Counted from the first letter of the stretch, positions 43,988-55,330 are shown. The stretch is 64,000 nucleotides of DNA from Apodemus sylvaticus (GCF_947179515.1 NC_067473.1:105096282-105160281); one strand, 5' to 3'. Numbers and translations are program-made. Notes: generated by a model not told the origin, from the sequence alone.

Positions 43988-46707
43988 AGAAAATCAACAA
44001 GATAGATAGAGCCTTATACAGACTGACCAAAGGGCAGAGAAAAAGTATCCAAATTAACAAAATTAGAAATGAAAGGGGGGATATAACAACAGAAACTGAG
44101 GAAATTACAAAAATCATCAGATCTTACTACAAAAGCCTATACTCAACACAACTGGAGAATCTGGAGGAAATGGAGAATTTCCTAGACAAATACTAAATAC
44201 CAAAATTAAATCAGGACCAAACAGATAATCTAAATAGTCCCATAACGCCTAAGGAAATGGAAGGGTTCATAGAAAGCCTTCCAACCAAAAAAAAGCACAG
44301 GACCAGATGGCTTCAGTGCAGAATTGTATCAGACCTTCAAAGAAGACCTAACACCAATACTCTTCAAACTATTCCATAAAATAGAAACAGAAGGAACATT
44401 ACCCAATTCCTTCTATGAAGCCGCAATTATGCTACTACCAAAACCACACAAAGATCCAACAAAGAAAGAGAACTTCCGACCAATTTCCCTCATGAACATT
44501 GATGCAAAAATACTCAATAAAATTCTTGCAAACCGAATCCAAGAACACATAAAAACGATCTTTCACCATGATCAAGTAGGCTTTATTCCAGGGATGCAGG
44601 GATGGTTCAATATAAGGAAATCCATCAATGCAATCCACTACATAAACAAACTCAAAGAAAAAAAAACACATGGTAATTTCATTGGATGCTGAAAAAGCAT
44701 TTGACAAAATTCAGCATCCTTTCATGCTAAAAGTCTTGGAAAGAACAGGAATTCAAGGCCCATACCTAAACATAGTAAAAGCAATATACCACAAACCAGT
44801 AGCCAGCATCAAACTAAATGGAGAGAAACTTGAAGCAATCCCACTAAAATCAGGGACTAGACAGGCCTGCCCACTTTCTCCTTATCTTTTCAATATTGTA
44901 CTTGAGGTACTATCTCAGGCAATTTGACAACATAAGGAGGTCAAAGGTATACAAACTGGAAAGGAAGAAGTCAAACTATCATTATTTGCAGACGACATGA
45001 TAGTCTACCTAAGTGACCCAAAAAACTCCACTAGAGAACTCCTACAGCTGATGAACAACTTTAGCAAAGTGGCAGGTTATAAAATCAACTCAAGCAAATC
45101 AATAGCCTTCCTATACTCAAAGGATAAGCAGGCTGAGAAAGAAATTAGGGAAATGACACCCTTCACAATAGCCACAAACAGTATAAAGTACCTTGGGATG
45201 ACTCTTACCAAACATGTGAAATATCTGTATGACAAGAACTTCAAGACTCTGAAAAAGAAAATAGAGGAAGACCTCAAAAAATGGCAAAGCCTCCCATGTT
45301 CATGGATCGGCAGGATTAATATAGTTAAAATGGCCATTTTGCCAAAAGCAATATACAGATTCAACACAATCCTCATCCAAATCCCAACTCAATTCTTCAT
45401 AGAGTTAGAAAGAGCAATGCTCAAATTCATCTGGAATAACAAAAAACATAGGATAGCTAAAACTATTCTCTACAACAAAAGAAATTCTGGGGGAATCAGT
45501 ATCCCTGACCTCAAGCAATATTACTGAGCAATAGTGTTAAAAACTGCATGGTATTGGTACAGTGACAGGCAGGCAGATCAATGGAGCAGGATTGAAGATC
45601 CAGAAATGAACCCACACACCTATGGCCACTTGATCCTTGACAAAGGGGCTGAAAACACAATGGAAAAAAGATAGCCTTTTCAACAAATGATGCTGGTTCA
45701 ACTGGAGGTCAGCATGCAGAAGAATGCAAATTGACCCATCCTTGTCTCCTTGTACTAAGCTCAACTCCAAATGGATCAAGAACTTACACATAAAGCCAGA
45801 CACTCTGAAGCTAATAGAAAAGAAACTGGGGAAGACCCTTGAGGACATCGATACAGGAGGAAAGTTCCTGAACAGATCACCAATAGCTTATGCTCTAAGA
45901 TCAAGAATTGACAAATGTGACCTCATAAAATTACAAAGTTTCTGTAAAGCAAAGGATACCATCAAAAGGACAAATTGGCAACCAACAAATTGGGAAAAGA
46001 TCTTCACCAGCCCTAATCAGATAGAGGGCTAATATCCAATATATACAAAGAACTCAAGAAGTTAGACCCCAGAAAACCAAATAACCCTATTAAAAATGGG
46101 GTACAGAGTTAAACAAAGAATTCTCACCTGAAGAACTTTGGATGGTGGAGAATCATCTTAAAAAATGCTCAACTTCACTGGTCATCAGGGAAATGCAAAT
46201 CAAAACAACCCTGAGATTTCACCTTACACTAGTCAGAATGGCTAAGATTAAAAATTCAGGAGACAGCAGGTGTTGGCAAGGATGTAGAGAAAGAGGAACA
46301 CTCCTCCATTGCTGCTGGGGTTGCAAATTGGTACAACCACTCTGGAAATCAGTATGGCGGTTCCTCAAAAAACTGGGCATGTCACTTCTGAAAGATCCTG
46401 CTCTACCACTCCCGGGCATATACCCAGAAGATTCCCCAGCATGTAATAGGATATATGCTCCACTATATTCATAGCAGCCCTATTTATAATAGCCAGAAGC
46501 TGGAAAGAACCCAGGTATCCTTCAACAGAAGAATGGATGCAAAAAATGTGCTACATATACACAATGGAGTACTATTCAGCCATTAGAAACAATGAATTCA
46601 TCAAATTCTTAGGCAAATGGATGGAACTGGAGAACATTATACTAAGTGAGGTATCCCAGTCTCAAAAGATCAATCATGGTATGCACTCACTAATAAGTGG
46701 ATATTAG
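42842..46707 (+). pseudogene. L1 ORF2 pseudogene (endonuclease, reverse transcriptase, C-domain)
   Basis: ORF2 starts at ATG 42842 with the endonuclease: 'LNVNGLNSP' then 'CCIQETHL' (catalytic N and E). A 16-bp tandem duplication (42988-43019) shifts the frame. The endonuclease continues with 'NIYVPN', 'VGDFNTPL' and 'KIDHIIGHK', but the family's S-D-H near its end reads L-N-H (Asp lost). A one-base loss creates TAG at 43668-43670. A T46 run sits at 43941-43986. Reverse transcriptase text includes 'FRPISLMNIDAKILNKILANR' and F-A-D-D at 44985-44996, but an A-run shifts the frame near 44660. TGA stops replace AGA at 44925-44927 and 45525-45527. The C-x3-C-x7-H-x4-C motif is at about 46270-46325. 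Stop TAG at 46705-46707. Confidence 0.92.
43941..43986. repeat. (T)46 run inside ORF2
   Basis: Replaces a short 'ggttcttt' context of related L1s between 'agaagctg' and 'gagaaaatcaac'. It looks like an expanded T-run rather than a separate insertion, because L1 text continues directly on both sides. Confidence 0.85.
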
Positions 46708-46951
46708 CCTGGAAACCTGGAATACCCAAAACATAATCCACACATCAAATGAGGCACAAGAAGAACAGAGGAGTGGCTTATAGTTCTGGAAAGACTCAGT
46801 GTAGCAGTATAAGACAAAACCAGAACAGGGAAGTGGGAAGGGAAGGGTGGGAGAACAGAGAGAGGGAAAGGGGCTTCTTTGACTTTCGGGGAGTGGGGAA
46901 CCAGAAAAGGGGAAATCATTTGAAATGTAAATAAAAAATATATCGAATAAA
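46708..46951 (+). other. 3' UTR of the near full-length L1
   Basis: Rat-type L1 3' UTR with a G-rich section at 46820-46905 and AATAAA at 46946-46951. It differs from the youngest copies by many substitutions. Confidence 0.85.
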
Positions 46952-47012
46952 ATTAAAAAGAAAAGAAATATGAGGGAATATGTTAAAAAAAAAAGAAAGT
47001 AAGGCTCCATGG

Positions 47013-48926
47013 ATAAAGAGCTCTCTATTCTACCCCTTTCTTTGTTTCGACCCTCTCTCTTATGTTTTTTTCTAGTTTAAACTTCTATAGTGGATGCTTT
47101 GTGCTAAGTACTAATTATTAATATTTCCATAGAATAAAATCAACTTTTGTTGAAAGCATAGTGATAATGTGCCTCAACGGATAGCAGACTTTGATGGAAA
47201 GCTAGAAAGTAAGATTGTAAATTGTCTAGGTTTTAATGTGCTCTCCAAATAGAAAAAGATACTGGGATAAATGAACAAAGCTAATGAGTCTCTTTTGACA
47301 TTTGTACATTGTGTGTCCCTGCAAGTTTTTATTCTTTTTTACAATCTTTAATACTGTAAAGAGAAGAAAATTATCATAAGAAAACATACTTTGATGGAAA
47401 GCTGGATTGTAAGACTCTAAAATGTCTTAGGGTTTAATTTGCTCTCCAAATATAAAAAGATACTGGGCTAAAATGATCAAAGCTAATGATTCTCTTTTGG
47501 CACTTTTTCATTGTATATCCCTGAAAATTTTTATTGTTTTTAAAAAGGAGAAAATTTTATTATTTTAAAATAAAATAAAATATACTGTATCATTCCTACC
47601 ATGCTTAATCCACAAGAAGCATATGCTAAATAGACTTTGTGTTAATTCTAATAAGTATCAGCCGGCCTTATAATTTTTATTATTTTATGATCTACACAGA
47701 GAAAAAATAAGTTAAATACACCTTTGTTATGCTAGGTTTGGGTTCCTATAAGTGAAAGAAGTGACATACTCTCCTGTAGTACTGTGAGATTGTGTGATTT
47801 AGTAATAATCAAGTCACACAGCACTCAAAGAAACACCACAAAGTAATCACATCTAAACTAGTGAAAGATAAATACCTACATTGATTCTAAATTGATTATA
47901 ATTGAGCATGATTCACTAACTTGGAAAATAACCAAGTGATCTACAGGTTCAAAGCATTCAATGTATGTACCCATAAACTTGTTATAATTGTCAATTTCAA
48001 AAAAATTTTTATATTTTACCTAGAGTGGGAGTCATATCTCCTTTCCTGTAATCCCCATACTTAACTTCTAAGAAACTTGCAAGAGGCATTGTTATACCTG
48101 ACTCTGTGAAGGATATACTGTATAGGACATGGAACCCAATAAGTAGGCAGCACCACCTACCAAAATGAGAACAAACTGAATCCATCAAAGTTCATAATTA
48201 TGAGAAAGCCATAATTTTGGTTTCTGTGGCTAGTTCTTCTTCTGGCTAAATGTTGTTGCACTCTGATAACCCCCTGAGGGGAATTTGTGTTTAAAAGCAA
48301 AATATATTAAAATGTGGGGACAGCAGTGGTGACTCAAACACCCAGTATGATCATCTGTGTGCTGATAAAGACTTTCCATTGGCTTGAACCTATGTCCAAG
48401 TAGACTTTTCTGATGGATACCTAAAAAAAAGCAATTTCAGGGAGCTATAGAGAGAAATGTACTTTTTGTAAACAATAAACTAAGTAACATAATTTTGAAA
48501 TGTCTGCAAGGTTTTTAAGAACAAATTAATCCAAGAATATCAGTGAAAATATTTAGAAGATCATGTCATAAATCATATTACATTATTTAACAGAAATCAG
48601 TGGACTCTGAGAAAATCTTACCATGTCTGTTCGTAAAAAGTTAGACAATTCACTTTGGTTACTGTATAGAACTTGAATTTAATGCTGTTGCTAGCTAAGA
48701 GTAGAACCAGGATAGATATACTAGCTTTGAACTATCAAGATTCACAGCTGTTTTTTCCTAGTTATAACTATGTGGTACAGAATATTAATTCCCTACAGTC
48801 TTATAGTTCTTCTGACAACATAGCAAATTAGATGTATAACGACAAGAAATATCTTTTCTTTTATGAACTTTGAGTAGAAGTAAAATATCTTGTCACATAG
48901 TTGATGCACAGCAAACCATAGTAAAA
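47013..48926. other. Unique AT-rich DNA containing a two-copy tandem duplication
   Basis: No interspersed repeat or gene recognised. It includes the 200-bp duplication described next. The text otherwise has no long open frame. Confidence 0.6.
47188..47570. repeat. Two-copy tandem duplication, period about 200 bp
   Basis: Copy 1 starts 'actttgatggaaagct' at 47188 and copy 2 starts with the same 16 bases at 47388. Further matched pairs at the same spacing: 'tttgctctccaaata(t/g)' , 'aaaaagatactggg', 'caaagctaatga', 'tctcttttg' and 'ttattcttttt'/'ttattgttttt'. Identity by eye is roughly 80 per cent with small indels. It is not an L1 or SINE known to me. Confidence 0.85.
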
Positions 48927-49211
48927 CTTTTTAGTTTCTTTTTTTTTTTGATCTATAACAGTTTTTTTAATTCGATATATTTTTATTTACATTTCAAATG
49001 ATTTCCCCTTTTCTAGCCCCTCCACTCCCCAAATGTCCCATAAGCCCCCTTCTCTCCCCATGTCCTCCCACCCATCCCTTCCCACTTCCCCATTCTGATT
49101 TTGCCGAATTCTGCTTCACTGAGTTTTTCCAGAACAAGGGGCCCCTCCTCCTTTCTTCTTGTACCTCATTTGATGTGTGGATTATGTTTTGGGTATTCCA
49201 GTTTTCTAGGT

Positions 49212-50222
49212 TACTATCCACTTATTAGTGAGTGCATACCATGATTCACCTTTTGAGTCTGGGTTACCTCACTTAGTATGATGTTCTCTAGCACCATCCA
49301 TTTGCCTAAGAATTTGATGAATTCATTGTTTCTAATGGCTGAATAGTACTCCATTGTGTAGATATACCACATTTTTTGCATCCACTCTTCCGTTGAGGGA
49401 TACTTGGGTTCTTTCCAGCATCTGGCAATTATAAATAGGGCTGCTATGAACATAGTAGAGCATATATCCTTATTATATGGTGGGGAATCCTCTGGGTATA
49501 TGCCCAGGGTATATAGCAGGATCTTCTGGAAGTGAGGTGCCCAGTTTTCTGAGGAACCGCCAGACTGATTTCCAGAGTGGTTGTACCAATTTGCAACCCC
49601 ACCAGCAGTGGAGGAGTGTTCCTCTTTCTCCACACCCTCTCCAACACCTGCTGTCTCCTGAATTTTTAATCTTAGCCATTCTGACTGGTGTAAGGTGAAA
49701 TCTCAGGGTTGTTTTGATTTGCATTTCCCTAATGACTAATGAAGTTGAGAATTTTTAAAGATGCTTCTCTGCCATCCTAAGTTATTTAGGTGAGAATTCT
49801 TTGTTTAACTCTGTACCCCATTTTTTAATAGGGTTGTTTGGTTTTCTGGAGTCTAACTTCTTGAGTTCTTTATATATATTGGATATTAGCCCTCTATCTG
49901 ATGTAGGATTGGTGAAGATCTTTTCCCAATTTGTTGGTTGCCGATTTGTCCTTTTGATGGTGTCCTTTGCCATACAGAAACTTTGTAATTTTATGAGGTC
50001 CCATTTGTCAATTTTTGATCTTAGAGCATACACTATTGGTGTTCTGTTCAGAAACTTTCTCCCTGTACCGATGTCCTCAAGTGTCTTCCCCAGTTTCTTT
50101 TCTATTAGCTTCAGAGTTTCTGGCTTTATGTGGAGGTCCTTGATACATTTGGATTTGAGCTTAGTACAAGGAGACACGGATGGATCAATTCGCATTCTTG
50201 CTGCATGCCGACCTCCAGTTGA
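49212..50222 (-). pseudogene. L1 ORF2 C-terminal fragment (3' part of the inverted insertion)
   Basis: Minus-strand ORF2 C-terminal region in two open blocks, 49782-50255 and 49214-49633. They are separated by text that has lost bases near 49490-49520, where 'actcctggg' of other copies is shortened. The C-x3-C-x7-H-x4-C motif is intact at about 49585-49640 and the 'YSAIRNNEFIKFLGKW' block is present. No start or upstream domain is attached in the same orientation. Confidence 0.9.
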
Positions 50223-51003
50223 ATTTGACGACATAAGGAGGTCAAAGGGATACAAATTGGAAAGGAAGAAGTCAAACTATCATTATTTGCAGACGACATG
50301 ATAGTCTACCTAAGTGACCCAAAAAACTCCACTAGAGAACTCCTACAGCTGATAAACAACTTCAGCAAAGTGGCAGGTTATAAAATCAACACAAGCAAAT
50401 CAGTGGCCTTCCTATACTCAAAGGATAAGCAGGCTGAGAAAGAAATTAGGGAAATGACCCCCTTCACAATAGCCACAAACAGTATAAAGTATCTTGGGGT
50501 GACTCTTACCAAACATGTGAAAGATCTGTATGACAAGAACTTCAATACTATGAAGAAGGAAATGGAAGAAGACCTCAAAAAATGGGAAAACCTCCCATGC
50601 TCATGGATTGGCAGGATCAATATAATTAAAATGGCCATTTTGCCAAAAGCAATATACAGATTCAATGCAATACCCTTCAAAATCCCAACTCTATTCTTCA
50701 CAGCGTTAAAAGAGCAATTCTCAAATTCATCTGGAATAACAAAAAACCCAGGATAGCTAAAACTATTCTCAGCAACAAAAGAAATTCTGGGGGAATCAGT
50801 ATCCCTGACCTCAAGCAATGCTACAGAGCAATAGTGTTAAAAACTGCATGATATTGGTACAGTGAGAGGCAGGCAGATCAATGGAACAGGATTGAAGATC
50901 CAGAAATGAACACACACACCTATGGCCACTTGATCCTCGACAAAGGGGCTGAAAACATCCAATGGAAAAAAGATAGCCTTTTCAACAAATGGTGCTGGTT
51001 CAG
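50223..51003 (+). pseudogene. L1 ORF2 reverse transcriptase/thumb fragment (inverted 5' part)
   Basis: Plus-strand ORF2 starting just before the F-A-D-D catalytic site (encoded 50286-50297), then 'MIVYLSDPKNSTRELLQ' and thumb-region text open to 50756. A frameshift near 50700 ('acagcgttaaaagagc') ends the frame, and ORF2 text continues to 51003. Without its own start and joined head-to-head to the other half, it is not expressible as ORF2p. Confidence 0.9.
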
Positions 51004-51054
51004 CTTTTTAGTTTCTTAAAACAAGGCAGACCCCCTTGAATCATGGCTTAACCA

Positions 51055-51960
51055 TCAAACCAATAAGAGGAAAAGATTTCTGAATGCTGGTGAAAGAATC
51101 AGAGACACACCTGCTCCTAAGTTACAAGTCTATAATAACACCAAGTGAACAGTCATAATGTGTACTCAGAAGACAATAGTGCAGACCCAGAACTATGTAG
51201 GCCCCTTGCTTTACACTTCATTCTAAGTTAATTCAAAGGTGCTTAGGTGATTTGATGTACCATGTTCTTCTGGTGTCCTTTATCTCCTCTGACTCTTTCA
51301 ATATTTTATCTCACTTTGCCTAGAGTATTAATGATCTCCTAGAAGATGAACCCAATGGAGACCTCCAATTTAAATTCTTTCTGCATAATATCTGCTGATG
51401 GGACTCTATGTCTGTCCCTATCAGTTGCTGGAGGAAAACTCTCTCATTTCTACTGGATACTAATCTGTGAGGAGAGCAGACTATCATTAGACATCATTTC
51501 ACTGATATTTATCAACTTGTATTTGGTTTTATTCTTGGTCTCAGAGATATCCAGTCTTAAATTCCTGGCCATTGTGAAAGTTTTGGACAAGTTTCACTCT
51601 GTGAACTCTGTTAAACCAGACCTTGACTGGCCACTCCCACAAATTCCGTGACACCACTGCCCCAGCATATCTTACTTGGAGGAAAACGTTATAGTTTGAG
51701 GGTTTTATGGCTCTGTGGGTGTATACCTTTATCTTTCTTTAACTTGTAGAGCACCTTCCTTCACCAAAGAGACTATAGCATAGGTTCAATTAAGGCACCA
51801 TCTTGATCTTTATATGTTCAATGAATGGTTTGACTGTTGTCCTCAGCAACCCTCTGAGGGACTTAAATACTACAGAGGCTATCTAAGCTTCTCCATGTAA
51901 TGAATTCCTTAAAAAGGCACAAATGTTGATGTTTTCCTTTCACTATCCTTTGAAGGAATG
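51055..51960 (-). mobile_element. Lx-type L1 3' UTR, antisense
   Basis: Landmarks include 'gaatcagagacacacctgctc', 'agtcataatgtgtactcag', 'gtgcttaggtgatttgatgt', 'ttggccattccc'-like 'ctggccactcccacaaattcc', 'cagcatatcttacttgg' and 'caccttccttcaccaaagag'. Non-coding. Confidence 0.6.
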
Positions 51961-51964
51961 GATT

Positions 51965-52264
51965 TCTGGAAAGATATTCTGTAAGTTTGTTTTTGTCATA
52001 CCTTGGTTTCCCCATCTATTATAACTGAGTATTTGGCTGCATATAGCAGCTTGGGTTGGCATTTGTGTTCTCTTAGGGTCTATACGACATCTGCTAGGGT
52101 CTTGTGACTTTCATATTTTTCATGGAGAGAAGTCTGATGTAATTTGGATAAATCTGCTTTTATATGCTACTTGGCCATTTTCCCTTTGTGCATTTTAATA
52201 TTGTTTCTTTATTTAGTGCATTTGGTGTTTTGATTATTATGTCACAGGAGAAATTTCTTTTCTA
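51965..52264 (-). mobile_element. L1 ORF1 3'-region fragment, antisense
   Basis: Antisense of the ORF1 C-terminal domain: 'ataccttggtttccccatct', 'ttggcatttgtgttctctta', 'acatctgctagggtcttgtg', 'aatttctttt' at the end. It joins head-to-head with sense ORF2 at about 52262-52266, possibly an inversion with loss of the intervening about 2.9 kb. Confidence 0.7.
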
Positions 52265-52668
52265 CTGGTTCAACTGGCAGTCAACATGTATAAGAATGCA
52301 AATTGATCCATTCTTGTCTCTTGTAAAAAGCTCAAGTCCAAATGAATCAAGGACCTTCACATAGAACCAGATACACTGAAACTAATAGAAGATAAAGTGG
52401 GGAAGAGCCTGGAGCACATGGGCACATGGGAAAATTTCCTAAGTAGAACACCAATAGCTTATGCTCTAAGATCAAGAATTGACAAGTGGGACCTCATAAA
52501 ATTGCAAAGCTTCTGTAAGGCAAAGGATACTGTCAATAGGACAAAACAGCAACCAACAGATTGGGAAAAGATCTTTACGTTTCTTACATCTGATAGAAGA
52601 CAAATATCCAATATATACAAAAAAACTAAAGAAGTTAGACTGCAGAGAACCAAATAACCCTATTAAAA

Positions 52669-54240
52669 ACAGTTAGAAAGAGCAATTATCAAATTCATCT
52701 GGAACAACAAAAATCCCAGGATAGCTAAAACTATTCTCAGCAACAAAAGAAAATATGGGGGAATCAGTATCCCTGACTTCAAGCAATACTACAGAGAAAT
52801 AGTGTTAAAAACTGCATGGTATTGGTACAGTGACAGACAGGAGGATCAATGGAACAGGATTGAAGATCCAGAAATGAACCCACACACCTATGGCCACTTG
52901 ATCCTCGACAAAGAGGCTGAAAACATCCAATGGAAAAAAGATAGCCTTTTCAACAAATGGTGCTGGTTCAACTGGAGGTCAGCATGCAGAAGAATGCGAA
53001 TTGATCCATCCTTGTCTCCTTGTACTAAGCTCAAATCCAAATGGATCAAGGACCTCCACATAAAGCCAGACACTCTGAAGCTAATAGAAAAGAAACTGGG
53101 GAAGACCCTTGAGGACATCGGTACAGGGAGAAAGTTTCTGAACAGAACACCAATAGCATATGCTCTAAGAGCAAGAATTGACAAATGGGACCTCATAAAA
53201 TTACAAAGTTTCTGTAAGGCAAAGGACACCATCAAGAGGACAAATCGGCAACCAACAAATTGGGAAAAGATCTTCACCAATCCTACATCAGATAGAGGGC
53301 TAATATCCAATATATATAAAGAACTCAAGAAGTTAGACTCCAGAAAACCAAACAACCCTATTAAAAAATGGGGTACAGAGTTAAACAAAGAATTCTCACC
53401 TGAAGAACATCGGATGGCAGAGAAGCATCTTAAAAAATGCTCAACTTCAGTAGTCATTAGGGAAATGCAAATCAAAACAACCCTAAGATTCCATCTTACA
53501 CCAGTCAGAATGGCTAAGATTAAAAATTCAGGAGACAGCAGGTGTTGGAGAGGGTGTGGAGAAAGAGGAACACTCCTCCACTGCTGGTGGGGTTGCAAAT
53601 TGGTACAACCACTCTGGAAATCAGTCTGGCGGTTCCTCCGAAAACTGGGCACCTCACTTCCAGAAGATCCTGCTATACCACTCCTGGGCATATACCCAGA
53701 AGACTCCCCACCATGTAATAAGGATACATGTTCTACTATGTTCATAGCAGCCCTATTTATAATTGCCAGATGCTGGAAAGAACCCAGGTATCCCTCAACA
53801 GAAGAGTGGATGCAAAAAATGTGGTATATCTACACAATGGAGTACTATTCAGCCATTAGAAACAATGAATTCATGAAATTCTTAGGCAAATGGATGGAGC
53901 TAGAGAATATCATACTCAGTGAGGTAACCCAGACTCAAAAGGTGAATCATGGTATGCACTCACTAATAAGTGGATATTAATCTAGAAAACTGGAATACCC
54001 AAAACATAATCCACACATCAAATGAGGTACAAGAAGAAAGGAGGAGTGGCCCCTGGTTCTGGAAAGACTCAGTGAAATAGTATTCAGCAAAACCAGAACG
54101 GGGAAGTGGAAAGGGGTGGATGGGAGGACAGGGGAAGAGAAGGGGGCTTACGGGACTTTCGGGGAGTGGGGGGGCTAGAAAAGGGGAAATCATTTGAAAT
54201 GTAAATAAATTATATCGAATAAAAAAAATTTAAAAAGAAA
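52669..54240 (+). mobile_element. Young 5'-truncated rat L1 inserted in the older L1
   Basis: 1.57 kb, from '(a)gttagaaagagcaatt' of ORF2 to the rat-type 3' UTR and tail ('tatcgaataaaaaaaa', 54215-54240). The insertion point is the A-rich 'ttaaaaa' of the host ORF2, so any target duplication cannot be separated from the tail. ORF2 is undisturbed throughout, which points to one of the most recent insertions in the window. Confidence 0.9.
52673..53980 (+). pseudogene. L1 ORF2 C-terminal 435 codons, uninterrupted
   Basis: One frame is open from the truncation point to TAA at 53978-53980. It lacks the endonuclease and reverse transcriptase and starts after the thumb (L-E-R-A-I), with no native start codon. 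It contains the W-Y-W-Y-S-D segment, the basic 'KLGKTLEDIGTGRKFLNRTP' region, the C-x3-C-x7-H-x4-C motif encoded at 53543-53596, and the terminal 'YSAIRNNEFMKFLGKW' block. The best internal starts are GTG at 52802 or later ATGs. It is a truncated passenger of a 5'-truncated insertion; expression would depend on chance transcription. Confidence 0.9.
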
Positions 54241-55330
54241 AAAAAATGGAGTATAGAGCTAAGCAGAATTCTCAACTGAGGAATACCAGATGGCTACGAA
54301 ACACCTAAAGAAATGTTAAACATCCTTAATCATCAGGAAAATGCAAATCAAAATAGCAACTGGTTCTACCTCACACCAATCAGAGTGGATAAGATCAAAA
54401 CCTCAGGTGACAGCAGATGGTCAAGGGTATATGAAGAAAAAAAAAAAAACACTCCTCCATTGCTGGTGGGATTGCAAGCTTGTAAAACTACTCTGGAAAT
54501 CATTTTGGTAGTTCCTCAGAAAATTGGACATAGACCTACCTGAGGACCCAACTATACCACTCCTGAGCATATACTCAGAAGAAACTCCAACATGTAATAA
54601 GGACACATGCTCCATTATGTTCATAGCAGCCTTATTTATAATAGCCAGAAGCTGGAAAGAACCCTGATGTCCCTCAACAGAGGAATAGATACAGAAAATG
54701 CGGTACATTAAAATGTGGTACTATTAAAAACATTTAATTCATGAAATTCTTAGGCAAACTATAAAATATCATTCTGAATGAGGTAATCAGATCCCAAAAA
54801 TACACATAGTACGCACTTGCTGATAAGTGCATATTAGCCCAAAAGCTCGGAATAACCAAGACACAATTTATAGACAACATGAAGATCAAGAAGAAGGATG
54901 AACAAAGTGTGGATACTCTGATTCCTCTTAGAAGGGGGATCAAAATACCCATGTTTCATGTCTCAATGTACTGAGCATTGGGTCTTCAATGGAGGAGCTA
55001 AAGAAAGGTCCCAAGGAGCTGAAGAGGTTTGCAGACCAATAGGAACAATAATATATACCATCCAGTACTTCCAGACCTCCCGGGAACTAACCCACCAATC
55101 ATAGAGTACACATGGCTCCATCTTCATATGTAGCAGAGGATGGCCTTTTCAATGAGAGGAGAGGCCATTTGTCCTGCTTGATACCCCATTGTAGGGGAAT
55201 GCTAGGTCAGTAAAGTGGGAGGGAGGCTGCTAAGTAGTTGGATGGGGATGAGATAGGGTGTTTTTGGAGGGGTAATGAGGAAAAGAACCATTTTAAATGT
55301 AAATTAAGAAAATATCTAATAAAAATAATT

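Larger units (their letters stand above)
40596..46994 (+). mobile_element. Near full-length rat L1 (6.4 kb), inactive
   Basis: All L1 parts are in order: GC-rich 5' UTR (40596-41530), ORF1 (41531-42780), 61-bp spacer, ORF2 (42842-46707), 3' UTR (46708-46951) with AATAAA at 46946-46951, and two A-tracts (46952-46968; 46985-46994) separated by a 16-nt non-L1 spacer. Candidate target duplication: AGAAAGACTCCATGG (40581-40595) against AGAAAG-taag-GCTCCATGG (46994-47012), imperfect. Both reading frames are broken several times, so the element cannot move itself. It is clearly older than the 9374 and 52669 insertions. Confidence 0.92.
48941..51003 (-). mobile_element. 5'-inverted L1 with perfect 14-bp target duplication
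   Basis: CTTTTTAGTTTCTT occurs at 48927-48940 and again at 51004-51017. The element is on the minus strand: T-tail 48941-48949, a 12-nt spacer, a second T-run 48962-48968, rat-type 3' UTR, and ORF2 back to 'ttcaactggaggtcggcatgc' complement at about 50222. The 5' part is flipped: 50223-51003 is plus-strand ORF2 ending at 'ggtgctggttca'. In intact L1s 'tggttca' is followed directly by 'actggaggtcagcatgc', so the two parts abut exactly in the parent sequence. This is the twin-priming signature. Confidence 0.95.
52262..55330 (+). mobile_element. Older L1 (ORF2 end and 3' UTR), sense, split by a younger L1
   Basis: The element runs 52262-52668 and 54241-55330. It breaks at '...aaccctattaaaaa' and resumes at 'aaatggagtatagagctaa', which are adjacent in intact L1s, so removing the inner L1 restores a continuous text. 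The 3' UTR (about 54835-55310) is of an older type and ends 'aaatgtaaattaagaaaatatctaataaaaa' (in parts). ORF2 frames (for example 52397-52657, 54313-54543) are short and shifted. Confidence 0.85.

Noticed and set aside
47188..47570. Direct repeats considered as a CRISPR-like or satellite array
   Set aside because: Only two units of about 200 bp with no short identical repeats and spacers, in vertebrate nuclear DNA.
52888..53745. 285-codon minus-strand open frame, the second longest in the window
   Set aside because: Exact antisense shadow of the intact L1 ORF2 C-terminus at 52673-53980; no independent motif.
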